DNA of 64,000 nucleotides, from assembly GCF_000745015.1 (NCBI RefSeq), contig NZ_JQNA01000002.1:1302001-1366000 (forward strand). Direction: 5' to 3'. The position numbers and the translations under genes were made by a program. Shown piece by piece: positions 42,900 to 50,396 of the stretch. Within the stretch, counting starts at the first letter, position 1. Each line of letters starts with the position of its first letter. The DNA comes from Burkholderia sp. 9120 (GTDB lineage Bacteria; Pseudomonadota; Gammaproteobacteria; Burkholderiales; Burkholderiaceae). Below the pieces are notes generated by a model. The model made no database searches. It saw only the letters and a program-made list of their open reading frames with translations, and had not been told where the DNA came from.

Positions 42900-43244
42900 A
42901 TGCCAAAACTAACCGCTACTTTTCCCACCGAGCCGTCACGCCGGGACACCATTCGCCTCCGCTCGATCGTCAAATACGATCCGATGGCGCCGCGTGCAAC
43001 GACGACCATGATGGTCGGCCAATACGTTGTCGCATGCCGTCCATTGCATGGCAGTGTCTATACGCTTTACATGATCATGGTCGGCTCGACGGTCGTTCAC
43101 ACATCGATCTCCGTGCCGAACGTCGAGGATTGCCACACGGCCATCACGAAGCACCAACGCCGCATCGCCGTCGCGCTGGCCGACAAGACGATTGCCAAGG
43201 CAAAGCGCAAGCCCCGTGCATTGCGCGTGAAGGAGGCAGCGTGA
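42900..43244 (+). CDS. phage hypothetical protein
   Basis: 114 residues, basic, without membrane segments. RRDTIRLRSIVKYDPMAPRATTTMMVGQYVVACRPLHGSVYTLYMIMVGSTVVHTSISVPNVEDC is beta-rich; the tail is Lys/Arg-rich (KTIAKAKRKPRALRVKEAA), so nucleic acid binding is possible. It is coupled to the next gene, whose ribosome site lies within its last codons. Confidence 0.55.
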   Translation: MPKLTATFPTEPSRRDTIRLRSIVKYDPMAPRATTTMMVGQYVVACRPLHGSVYTLYMIMVGSTVVHTSISVPNVEDCHTAITKHQRRIAVALADKTIAKAKRKPRALRVKEAA

Positions 43245-43696
43245 GCCGCCGCCGCGCGCCGCAGTCCACCAAACGCGAGCATCCCACCACTTACGCAGCA
43301 ATCGTGAAGGCTGCGGAATGGGATCACGCGTATCGCGTGGCAGAGCTGAAGTTGGCCGCCAAGATGATTATCGCGATCGAAGCGGATCTTGCCGCGCTGG
43401 TAGAGATCGGGGTCTATTACTCGGTCGACCGCTATTCGATGTATCTCGTCGATTGCGGTGGCACAGAGACGATGCGCCGAAAAAGGGCGCTCCGCATCCG
43501 CAACTCGATAGCAAATCCGGATCGCATGGCCTCCGCCTTCCTCGCGCGCAGCTGGATCGTCGAGGAGGCATATGTCGACGGCTTCCTCAGCAACGTCACT
43601 CTGCGCCGACCAAAGACCCAGGTACGAGTACGCCTCGACTGTTCTGCCGAGTTCGCAACACAACTTCGCGGACAGCCGTCCGAGGAGGCCGCGTGA
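43241..43696 (+). CDS. phage hypothetical protein, GTG start
   Basis: 151 residues from a GTG at 43241, with a strong AGGAGG ribosome site 4 bases before it and a 4-base overlap with the previous stop. Helical N-terminus (HAYRVAELKLAAKMIIAIEADLAALVEIGV), then IANPDRMASAFLARSWIVEEAYVDGFLSN and a basic beta-rich end. No family recognised. Start choice is firm because no ATG fits the operon structure as well. Confidence 0.55.
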   Translation: MSRRRAPQSTKREHPTTYAAIVKAAEWDHAYRVAELKLAAKMIIAIEADLAALVEIGVYYSVDRYSMYLVDCGGTETMRRKRALRIRNSIANPDRMASAFLARSWIVEEAYVDGFLSNVTLRRPKTQVRVRLDCSAEFATQLRGQPSEEAA

Positions 43697-43935
43697 CTTT
43701 CGCCCTCCTAGTCGCCCTCACCACTTGTTGCACAGCGTGGTTTTTCACCGGCCCCGTTCAGCAACGTCACATCGGTTACCTGTTCGGCCTCGCCGACACA
43801 GTTCTCTGGCTCTTCGCCGGCGTGTCAGCCGGCAAGCTCTTCGTCGTCATCGTCGTCGCGTTCTGTACGCTTTGCTTCGCACGGCCGTTCCTGCGCGTGC
43901 GCCTGCACTCCCGCCTCCGGAGGCAACATGGTTAA
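43693..43935 (+). CDS. small phage two-helix membrane protein
   Basis: 80 residues from a GTG at 43693 that overlaps the previous TGA (GTGA). Two predicted membrane helices (FALLVALTTCCTAWFF and TVLWLFAGVSAGKLFVVIVVAFCTLCF) and a basic tail (RVRLHSRLRRQHG). Function unknown; could be a holin-like or superinfection factor of the lysogenic operon. Confidence 0.5.
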   Translation: MTFALLVALTTCCTAWFFTGPVQQRHIGYLFGLADTVLWLFAGVSAGKLFVVIVVAFCTLCFARPFLRVRLHSRLRRQHG

Positions 43936-44296
43936 TGACCTCTCCCCCATTTGCAAGGCACTGATCAGCCTGTTCGCCAGTACGGCGACCCCACTCACGA
44001 TTAGCGACATCGAGAACGCGCTGGTTGACGCCGACAAGCCCGCCGTCCGCGCTGAGCTGCAGATGTTGGTCCACTCGACCGTAGCGAATCAAGCCATCCG
44101 CTATGTAGACGAACGGCTCGTCTACTGGCTCGCAGGAACTCCCCTCGAGCCCTTCGACGAAACACTGCGTCACTACCCGCCGACGTCGATGGAAATCAAA
44201 TGGAGCGCCGCCGGGCGTACGTATGCTGTCGGACATGACGTCACGCTCGCGGACGTCGGAGGCATTCCTCGCGCGCAGGAGAGCCAACATGCCTAA
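43928..44296 (+). CDS. phage hypothetical protein, winged-helix-like
   Basis: 122 residues. LSPICKALISLFASTATPLTISDIENALVDADKPAVRAELQMLVHSTVANQAIRYVDERLVYWL has the spacing of a winged-helix domain (helix, helix, helix, then beta wing YVDERLVYWLAG). It may bind DNA. It overlaps genes on both sides by 8 bases, so it belongs to the same operon. Confidence 0.55.
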   Translation: MVNDLSPICKALISLFASTATPLTISDIENALVDADKPAVRAELQMLVHSTVANQAIRYVDERLVYWLAGTPLEPFDETLRHYPPTSMEIKWSAAGRTYAVGHDVTLADVGGIPRAQESQHA

Positions 44297-45557
44297 GACC
44301 AGCCCCCTCGTACTCGACGCCATGATCGTCACCGGCAACACCAAAGCAGCAGTCAAAGCCGCCGGCGGAGGATCGTCAGACTTGTGGACCGTCCCGCCCA
44401 GCGAGATCCATTGCGACCCGCGAGACAACGTACGCCCGCTCGATCCAGATCACGTGCGCCATCTTGCCGAGCTAATCAAGGCCAACGGCTATGACCGTAA
44501 GCAACCGCTTGGCTGCTTCGTGCGCAAGATCGGCGGAGAAGACCGTATTTTTGTGTACGCCGGCCAGCATCGCTACCACGGTGCACTTCTGGCCATCGCC
44601 GAGGGCGCTGAGATTGACCGCCTGCCTATCGTGATCGACGATGCGAAGTCGGTCAATCGCACGAATCTTATCTATGCCGGCATCACGACCAATGACGGCG
44701 AAAAGCTGACGCCCCTGCAGCTCGCCGAGAAGGTGATCGAACTGCAGGAGTTGGGCGAGTCGAACTCGACCATCTGCAAGCGCCTGCACATCACCGACCA
44801 GACGATCCGCGATGTCGTGTTGCTCGCCCGCGCGCCAGCAGCGCTACACAAGCTTGTCCGCGACAAGGTTGTGTCGTCGACGTTGGCTATCGAAGAGATC
44901 CGCGCGCACGGTGGCGAGAAAGCGCTAGAACGCTTTCAGATCGCCGCTGCAAAAGTATCAACCGGCGGAAAAGCGAAGGTCACAAAGAAGGCTCTCGACA
45001 AACCCGCCACGCACAAGATCACCGATGTCCAGGCAAAGCAACTTTTGCAGGCGTTGCAATCGGTCCTGCACGACCCGGTGTTTGGCAAGCTCTCACCCGG
45101 CACGATCGCAGGCGTCCATGCCGCGCTCACTCCACACGCGGATCTGCTCGACGCTGTATCGACCAAACGCAAAAGGCGTCCTGTTCATTGCCCCAATGCC
45201 AGCGGCGTCTTTGCTGAATGCGAGACTATCTGTGCGCCGAGCGTGCGGCGGACCGGGCGGTCGCCGGCTGAGATTCACCTCGCACAGCCTGACGAAGGTG
45301 CCTGGATCTATTCCACCACGCTGCAAGTTGGCAACAGCTACACGTCTTGCCTGCCCTCGATGAATGACTTCGCGTCAACGTACCCGACACGCGTGCAGGC
45401 GATCCGTGCGGCAGTGAGCGAACTTACGCGCGCACTTGACCAAGCCCATACGACAAGCACAAAGGAAGCGCCAACGGTACGCGCGTGGCTCGACAAGCTT
45501 TGGGCGATGCCAGACCCGGACTGGACTGCGGAGATGGCACAGGAGATCGCCAAATGA
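44289..45557 (+). CDS. ParB-like nuclease/partition-fold phage protein
   Basis: 422 residues from the ATG at 44289. The ParB N-terminal domain is visible: VPPSEIHCDPRDNVRPLDPDHVRHLAELIKANG, then FVYAGQHRYHGALLAIAEG (the GxHRYxA box) and LPIVIDDA. An HTH follows (KLTPLQLAEKVIELQELGESNSTICKRLHITDQTIRDVVLLARAP). The last 130 residues are an added domain unknown to me. No ParA is adjacent, so a regulatory or DNA-binding role in the early operon is likelier than partition. Confidence 0.82.
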   Translation: MPKTSPLVLDAMIVTGNTKAAVKAAGGGSSDLWTVPPSEIHCDPRDNVRPLDPDHVRHLAELIKANGYDRKQPLGCFVRKIGGEDRIFVYAGQHRYHGALLAIAEGAEIDRLPIVIDDAKSVNRTNLIYAGITTNDGEKLTPLQLAEKVIELQELGESNSTICKRLHITDQTIRDVVLLARAPAALHKLVRDKVVSSTLAIEEIRAHGGEKALERFQIAAAKVSTGGKAKVTKKALDKPATHKITDVQAKQLLQALQSVLHDPVFGKLSPGTIAGVHAALTPHADLLDAVSTKRKRRPVHCPNASGVFAECETICAPSVRRTGRSPAEIHLAQPDEGAWIYSTTLQVGNSYTSCLPSMNDFASTYPTRVQAIRAAVSELTRALDQAHTTSTKEAPTVRAWLDKLWAMPDPDWTAEMAQEIAK

Positions 45558-45970
45558 CGGTTCGCGCGGCCACTTCTACCCCACGTCAGCTGCCGCGTAA
45601 GCGGGAAGCAGCGGACAAACGCCCAAGGCTTTCCCTCGCTGGCGCCGTCCCGGCGCACGCATCGAACAACGACGTCAACAGCAACGGGCTCGTGCCCGCC
45701 AAAGCGATCCAGAAGAAGGCAAGCGAGTCGGATACCCGCCTCGCTAACCTCGCGCAGCTCGACGCCTTGCGCATCGAGATCCGTCTGCTGGTCGACGTCA
45801 TCGCTCGCAGCGCAGACGTACAACTACTCGACCTCATGCGCGACGAGACAGGCAGCTATAGCCGGCATAAAGCGGCACAAGAGGCGCGCACGTGGGCCGG
45901 CGCTGCCGGAGTCACCCTCGAAACGGGATTGATGCAACTCGAGCGCGCGTTGCGGCCTGCGTTGATCTGA
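45554..45970 (+). CDS. phage hypothetical protein
   Basis: 138 residues from the ATG at 45554 (ATGA overlap with the ParB-like stop). Basic disordered N-terminus (TPRQLPRKREAADKRPRLS), then a helical region (DALRIEIRLLVDVIARSADVQLLDLMRDE). No family recognised. Translational coupling suggests work with the ParB-like protein. Confidence 0.55.
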   Translation: MTVRAATSTPRQLPRKREAADKRPRLSLAGAVPAHASNNDVNSNGLVPAKAIQKKASESDTRLANLAQLDALRIEIRLLVDVIARSADVQLLDLMRDETGSYSRHKAAQEARTWAGAAGVTLETGLMQLERALRPALI

Positions 45971-45983
45971 GGAGAAACAGAAT

Positions 45984-46625
45984 ATGCGTACAAAAAACGA
46001 AGGCCGCACCCCGACACAAATGTCGGTCGACCTCACATCTGCACCTACCGAGCGCGAAATCGTGTCGATCGAAAACAGTGCCTCGATCGCTGCAATCCTG
46101 TTCGCGCTCGAAGCAGGCGAGGGCATGACTTGGCTCAGCTTGTGGAACGAAGGAAGCTTCGATCACTGCCGGCGCTACTGGCCTGAAGCGCCGAAGGAAT
46201 GCTACGTGGGCGCTGACGCGTTGATGCCGGAAACGAAAGCATTGCTCGCAACGCAAAACTCGCAGCGGGGCATCAGCGATGCTGCGCGCGACGTCCTAGC
46301 CGAGCGTCGACGTCAAGTCGAGGTCGAAGGCTGGGCGCTGGAACACGACGACCAGCACAACGCAGGCATGCTCGCAGTGTCCGCAGCCTGCTACGCATTG
46401 CACGCGGCTGCCGCTCTCAGTGCCAAAGACTCAGCGTACTGGTCACGCACTTTTGCCAAAACCGCTTGCGCGCTCTGGCAATTTGACATCGAGTGGTGGA
46501 AGCCCAGCACGACGCGCCGCGACCTTGTTAAAGCCGGTGCGCTGATCCTCGCCGAGATAGAGCGCCTCGACCGCGATCCGGGTGACGAGTCGGCCAATCA
46601 CCACATTGCCGGAGGCGACCTGTAA
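45984..46625 (+). CDS. phage hypothetical protein with conserved WWKP region
   Basis: 213 residues. The last 120 residues carry a pattern that I know from many tailed-phage early genes: AARDVLAERRRQVEVEGWALEHDDQHNAGMLAVSAACYALHAA and FDIEWWKPSTTRRDLVKAGALILAEIERLDR. Its biochemical role is not established to my knowledge. The N-terminal 90 residues are variable. It sits in the early operon, with AGGAG ahead of its start. Confidence 0.65.
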   Translation: MRTKNEGRTPTQMSVDLTSAPTEREIVSIENSASIAAILFALEAGEGMTWLSLWNEGSFDHCRRYWPEAPKECYVGADALMPETKALLATQNSQRGISDAARDVLAERRRQVEVEGWALEHDDQHNAGMLAVSAACYALHAAAALSAKDSAYWSRTFAKTACALWQFDIEWWKPSTTRRDLVKAGALILAEIERLDRDPGDESANHHIAGGDL

Positions 46626-46786
46626 TGCCCTCAAGTGAGCCCATCGATCGGCGGCCAGGCCTTCGCCAATTGGCTGAAACGCTGCAGCGCCAACATCCAA
46701 CGTGGACCGCAGCCGCTTGTGCAAACGAGGCAAAAATACAGTGGACGCTCCAGCGCACAGAACGAAAGACAGGGGGCAAAGCATGA
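46625..46786 (+). CDS. very short phage protein
   Basis: 53 residues, starting at an ATG that overlaps the preceding stop (TAATG) and ending in an ATGA overlap with the next gene, so both ends are translationally coupled. Sequence RRPGLRQLAETLQRQHPTWTAAACANEAKIQW fits a small helical protein. No family recognised; the coupling is the main evidence that it is real. Confidence 0.5.
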   Translation: MPSSEPIDRRPGLRQLAETLQRQHPTWTAAACANEAKIQWTLQRTERKTGGKA

Positions 46787-47178
46787 CCCAAGGTCGAGCG
46801 CCAATCAGTTCAGGCCGATATGTACCTGTAATGGTCAACGGAACCCGTCAGTGGGTCCGCGACCAAGTTGCTTTGCAGGCAGATATTAATGCCCTGCTCG
46901 AACAGCATGGCGGCCTGACAAAGAAGCGGATCATCATGGCCGCAGCGACCGCGCAATCAGCCGTCGACGCCGCGATCGAGACAATGCTAAGGGAAGGACG
47001 CATCGAACGCTACCGCGCCATGAGCGCGCGTCACCGGTTAGATGAGCACTTTTGCATTGCCGGCAAATCGCCTGCCCAAATCAACGCCGGCAAGATCGTC
47101 AGCTACAACGCACTGGCCATCCTCACCGCCATGCAGCAACACGCAGCAACTATCCACGCAGAGAGCGCAACCAAATGA
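46783..47178 (+). CDS. phage hypothetical protein, HTH-like
   Basis: 131 residues from the ATG at 46783 (ATGA). ALLEQHGGLTKKRIIMAAATAQSAVDAAIETMLREGRIERYRAM reads like a winged-helix domain. Unknown role; overlaps neighbours on both sides by 4 bases. Confidence 0.55.
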   Translation: MTQGRAPISSGRYVPVMVNGTRQWVRDQVALQADINALLEQHGGLTKKRIIMAAATAQSAVDAAIETMLREGRIERYRAMSARHRLDEHFCIAGKSPAQINAGKIVSYNALAILTAMQQHAATIHAESATK

Positions 47179-47405
47179 GCCTACTAACCCGCGCATACAT
47201 TCTCGAAAAGTTTGGCCCCCGCATGACGATGGGCCAGCTCGCGACCCTACTCGCCATGTCTGAGGGCACGATCCGGAACCAGGTCAGTGCAGAGACATTT
47301 CCGATCCCGACGTACAAGGAAGGCGCAGCACGCTATGCGCCATATGACGCGGTGGCAGACTACCTTGATGCGATGTCCGAAAAAGCCCGCGCGATGGCCG
47401 CGTGA
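47175..47405 (+). CDS. phage small HTH protein, excisionase/AlpA-like
   Basis: 76 residues from the ATG at 47175. RAYILEKFGPRMTMGQLATLLAMSEGTIRNQVSAETFPIPTYKEGAARYAPYDAVADYLDAMS is a MerR/AlpA-type winged HTH of the kind used by excisionases and pyocin activators: TMGQLATLLAMSEGTIRNQ is the helix-turn-helix, and RYAPYDAVADYLD the wing-plus-helix. As last gene before the integrase region it could be the directionality factor. Confidence 0.65.
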   Translation: MSLLTRAYILEKFGPRMTMGQLATLLAMSEGTIRNQVSAETFPIPTYKEGAARYAPYDAVADYLDAMSEKARAMAA

Positions 47406-47430
47406 GCGGCAAGAGGCGGACCACACGGCA

Positions 47431-47991
47431 TCAAGCCGCAAACATGTCGGACTGTTCGTGCTTTAGTGTATTGATCTTTTCGAACAGGCGGATCTTGGCA
47501 TCCGCCTTTTTCAATGCCGCCTCGGACATGCGCGACACAAGCTGCTCGAGCTGCGCCACGTCGCCGACGTCCTTGAACACCTTGTCCTTGTTGACGAAGA
47601 CGCGCGCCTTCTTTTTTCTACGCAACAACTCGATCACGTTGCTCAGCGTCCCGGTACTTTTCGTATCCCAGATCATCAGGCCGTAGTCAGCCGCCTTCGC
47701 CATCTCAAGATCCTTCGCGGTGAAGAATGCGCGCGAACCCGGCTCGTACGAAGTGTCGACCGTGTGCACGGTCCAGTCGCCGACATTGTTGCGCGGAACC
47801 GAGCCGCTGCAATACACGACCGCACGCGCAGTTGACCGCTCGCGCAGGTATTCCTGAATCGAGGTATCGGCCCCATCAGCATCACCGACAAGAACATCGT
47901 AATCCGACGCGATGATCTTATCGATACACTCTTTGACCTTCACATCGAGGTGCTTGATGGTGATCGACCCTGCTATGAAAACTGTAGGCAT
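47431..47991 (-). CDS. SLOG-fold nucleotide-binding protein
   Basis: 186 residues. The N-terminal Rossmann-like SLOG fold is visible in MPTVFIAGSITIKHLD, CIDKIIASDYDVLVGDADGADTSIQEYLRE and KAADYGLMIWDTKSTGTLSNVIELLRRKKKARVFVN. The GSITI loop and GDADGAD motif are expected to bind a nucleotide or ADP-ribose-like ligand (relatives are YspA/cpYpsA, DprA and LOG). The C-terminal 50 residues form a charged helix. It starts 2 bases after the phosphoribosyltransferase stop and is convergent with the early operon. Confidence 0.8.
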   Translation of the reverse strand: MPTVFIAGSITIKHLDVKVKECIDKIIASDYDVLVGDADGADTSIQEYLRERSTARAVVYCSGSVPRNNVGDWTVHTVDTSYEPGSRAFFTAKDLEMAKAADYGLMIWDTKSTGTLSNVIELLRRKKKARVFVNKDKVFKDVGDVAQLEQLVSRMSEAALKKADAKIRLFEKINTLKHEQSDMFAA

Positions 47992-47993
47992 GT

Positions 47994-48578
47994 TTACCTC
48001 TTGCTAGTTAGCGCGGCAACGTAAATACCGGCAATCTTCGGGTATGTCCGAAGGACTGCGACTGCCGCCTCAGCCGTCGCACCACTGTCGTAAAGATCAT
48101 CGAGCAGCAGCACATTGTGCTTACCGTTGCCCTCGATTTGATCCTCGTACGAGAATGCATCCTTCACCGCCTCAACTTTGGCCTCGCGGGTCGGGATGTC
48201 CTTCATTTTCTGGCCACCCGCCTGCTTGAATAACAGATGGTGGAAAACCGGTGTATTTTTAATCCGTCCCAACGCATTAGCAACTTCCGCGACCGGCTGT
48301 CGCGCCCTCGCGCTCGTTGCGGGCATTGGCACAATCAGTCCAATATGCGGCACAAGCGGGCCGATGTTGCAAGCGACGGCTTGCGCCAGAAGTTCCGCGT
48401 TGTCCCATCCGTTCCGATACTTCAACTGGAACACCGCCTCACCTGCCTCAGTGCGGGTATTGTCAAAGCGCGGATGTCCGTACTCGTCGTCGCCGGTATA
48501 GACGCTTGACAGCATGTGCTTATCGAGCGCGTAGCCCTTGTCCCAATTACCGTAAATCTCTCTCAGATTAACCTTCAT
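47994..48578 (-). CDS. ComF-like phosphoribosyltransferase
   Basis: 194 residues. The PRTase binding loop is VLLLDDLYDSGATAEAAVAVLR (two acidic residues plus the DSGAT PRPP loop). It is preceded by the N-terminal ComF/amidophosphoribosyltransferase-like part: AVFQLKYRNGWDNAELLAQAV and GLIVPMPATSARARQPVAEVANALG. No zinc-finger cysteines of full ComFC are seen. It shares an operon with the SLOG gene and lies beside the integrase, the usual place for prophage cargo. Substrate unknown. Confidence 0.85.
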   Translation of the reverse strand: MKVNLREIYGNWDKGYALDKHMLSSVYTGDDEYGHPRFDNTRTEAGEAVFQLKYRNGWDNAELLAQAVACNIGPLVPHIGLIVPMPATSARARQPVAEVANALGRIKNTPVFHHLLFKQAGGQKMKDIPTREAKVEAVKDAFSYEDQIEGNGKHNVLLLDDLYDSGATAEAAVAVLRTYPKIAGIYVAALTSKR

Positions 48579-48605
48579 CTTGACCCCGGACCGTTAGTGT
48601 TTTCG

Positions 48606-49703
48606 TTATGCAGCCTTGACCAGCTTCAGCCGGCCTTTTTTTGCCACTTCAGCCGGATCAAGATTAGTGTATCGCTTAAGGTTGCGCCAGTCCTTATGCC
48701 CCGTCACGGTCGCCACCTCGGGAATCTGCCAGCCGGCTTCAAAGAGAGCACTTGTCGCCTCGTGCCGCAGATCGTGCAGATGCAGGTCCGCGATCCCCTT
48801 GGCGTCGCAGGCCTGCTTGAAGTACTTGCTTGCCGTGCCCTTGTCGAAACGGAAGATGAATTCGTTCTTATGCGGAGGCAGCGTCGGATCGGCTTTACGC
48901 TTTTCCGCATAGCCGTCCGGCACCTCATAGCGCGGCTGACGCATGATGACTTCGAACGAGTCGCCGATTAGCGGAATCCATTCGTTGTTACCAATCTTCT
49001 GCCTCGGATGCTTGCGGTCGCGCACCAGCGCCAGGTGATTCTCCGAATCGATATCGTCCCAGCGCAGACCGAACAGCTCCCCACGGCGAAACGCGCACTG
49101 CATGGCCACGCGCAGCAGATCCGGCATCGCCTGCTGCCGTTCGGGATGCTCGCTGAACCACGCAAAGATTTTCCCAATCTCCTCCGGAGTCGGCCGCCGC
49201 TCACGGCGCTTACCCGCTTCAATCAGGTTCAAGTGGTGAAGAGTCGGCCGCGCGATGCCGGTCGCGTCAGGCAATGTCAGACCGAATAGCGAGGCGGTAT
49301 GACGCATGACCGTACCGAGCTTCGAGATATCCATATCGATAGTGAATCCTCCAGCTCCGGACACCTTGCGTTTCTGCGCGAACTGGACGATCCGCTTTGT
49401 AGTCAGCTTGGCCGCAAAGTCACTTTCGAACTCATCCTGCAGACGTTGCAGAATGTAGTCCTCATTCGATTTCGGCTTAACCGGACGACCCGATTCCGCG
49501 CGCGTCTCGCGGTATTTCTTCACGAGCTCGCCTACCTTGATGCTGCCCGAGTCGACCGCGTTCTGGCCATTTTCAATCTCCACCTCTTTCGCCCGCGCCC
49601 ACGCCTCCGCCGCGCCTTTCGTTTTGAACGTTTTTGCTATACTCTGGCCGCGCTTGCGTACCTGAGCACGCCAGCGACTGCCCACCGGCAGGATCGATGC
49701 CAT
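48606..49703 (-). CDS. int: tyrosine recombinase (phage integrase)
   Basis: 365 residues from the ATG at 49703 (MASILPVGSRWRAQVRKRGQS); the open frame to 49808 precedes a normal integrase start. It has an N-terminal arm/SAM-like domain (KTFKTKGAAEAWARAKEVE) and a catalytic domain with Arg in CAFRRGELFGLRWDD, LHDLRHEATSALFEAG (His and Arg), the later TGHKDW, and the Tyr nucleophile in LKRYTNLDP. It catalyses insertion and excision, probably at the nearby tRNA-Arg core. Upstream of its start are three TGTAGCA repeats that look like arm sites. Confidence 0.93.
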   Translation of the reverse strand: MASILPVGSRWRAQVRKRGQSIAKTFKTKGAAEAWARAKEVEIENGQNAVDSGSIKVGELVKKYRETRAESGRPVKPKSNEDYILQRLQDEFESDFAAKLTTKRIVQFAQKRKVSGAGGFTIDMDISKLGTVMRHTASLFGLTLPDATGIARPTLHHLNLIEAGKRRERRPTPEEIGKIFAWFSEHPERQQAMPDLLRVAMQCAFRRGELFGLRWDDIDSENHLALVRDRKHPRQKIGNNEWIPLIGDSFEVIMRQPRYEVPDGYAEKRKADPTLPPHKNEFIFRFDKGTASKYFKQACDAKGIADLHLHDLRHEATSALFEAGWQIPEVATVTGHKDWRNLKRYTNLDPAEVAKKGRLKLVKAA

Positions 49704-49920
49704 GGTTTTCCCGTCAAAAAAACTGTAGCAGTGCCAGATCACTTTGCGATGCCACAGGGTCAATTTGTAGCAAAAGTGTAGCAGAGACGGCGATAAACTA
49801 GGCTTCACAGGGTGTCACGGCGCTTCATTTAGGAAGAAGCAGAAAGGCCGGAAACGCCCGCCGGTTAAGGCTCAGACCAATGCCAGCAAGGGTTTGATCC
49901 ACCCATTGCCCATATCCATC
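49704..49920. promoter_or_regulatory. integrase upstream region with TGTAGCA repeats
   Basis: No gene is visible here. The motif TGTAGCA occurs three times, at 49724-49730, 49766-49772 and 49777-49783, the last two 11 bases apart. Direct repeats between the integrase gene and the tRNA core fit arm-type binding sites of a tyrosine integrase. The rest of the region to 49920 has no clear feature. Confidence 0.5.
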
Positions 49921-49961
49921 TCCCTGTAGTTCAATGGATAGAACAAGTGCCTCCTAAGCGA
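49921..49961 (+). pseudogene. 5' part of a split tRNA-Arg(CCT)
   Basis: The acceptor arm, D arm and anticodon stem of a tRNA-Arg are present, ending in the loop and stem bases CTCCTAAGCG (49952-49961). After that the sequence leaves the tRNA. Joined to 54569-54602 it would give a nearly complete tRNA-Arg with anticodon CCT, except for one mismatch at the first acceptor pair. Confidence 0.85.
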
Positions 49962-50148
49962 CAATAGCCATAGGGTAGACAGGGCATTTTCTATAAAAAT
50001 CAGTCAGTTATATCCCGTCCTATACGTCCTTATCCAGTCCTATCCCGAGGTTTCGCGTCCCAAATTTGTCCCAAATTTCTTGGTCAAATGATTAGGATTG
50101 CTATCAATCAACCCAAAAACCGCACAAAATTTAGGCAGACTCGGGACG

Positions 50149-50174
50149 AAAAAAAACCACCAAAAGGTGGTTTT
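50149..50174 (-). terminator. terminator of the element-borne tRNA-Arg
   Basis: Minus strand: arms AAAACCACC and GGTGGTTTT with a TTTT loop, then more T. It starts 2 bases after the tRNA 3' end, so the tRNA is a separate transcription unit. Confidence 0.85.
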
Positions 50175-50176
50175 GA

Positions 50177-50251
50177 TGGTCCCGCGACCAGGAATCGAAC
50201 CTGGATTTGAGTCTTAGGAGGACCCCGTTCTATCCATTGAACTACCGCGAG
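50177..50251 (-). tRNA. tRNA-Arg (anticodon CCT), element-borne
   Basis: 75 bases on the minus strand. The acceptor stem CTCGCGG pairs with TCGCGGG (two G-T pairs), with discriminator A and an encoded CCA. The D arm is GTTC/GAAC. The anticodon arm GGGTC/GACTC has loop CTCCTAA, so the anticodon is CCT for arginine AGG codons. The T arm is CCAGG/CCTGG with the loop TTCGATT. All arms fold properly. It is a different copy from the split tRNA (different acceptor and anticodon stems), and its dedicated terminator suggests it is expressed and can replace the disrupted gene. Confidence 0.92.
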
Positions 50252-50396
50252 ACACATGCCGAAGCAAGCCCGTTATGATAGCACCTAGCTATCGAAGGCA
50301 CCACCAAGCACTGACTCAAGGAATCTAGGCCCAAGACGATTGCATGACCCAAGACCTCATAGGAAACTATGGGGTCATTTCATTTTCGGGGTCAAA

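Noticed and set aside
42452-43009. Open frame of 185 codons on the minus strand
   Set aside because: It runs against the plus-strand early operon, has no ribosome site and covers two plus-strand genes with better signals; the long frame is explained by GC bias.
49921-49995. Functional tRNA at the left junction
   Set aside because: The sequence after the anticodon stem does not form a variable loop, T arm or matching acceptor strand, so the left copy cannot fold as a complete tRNA.
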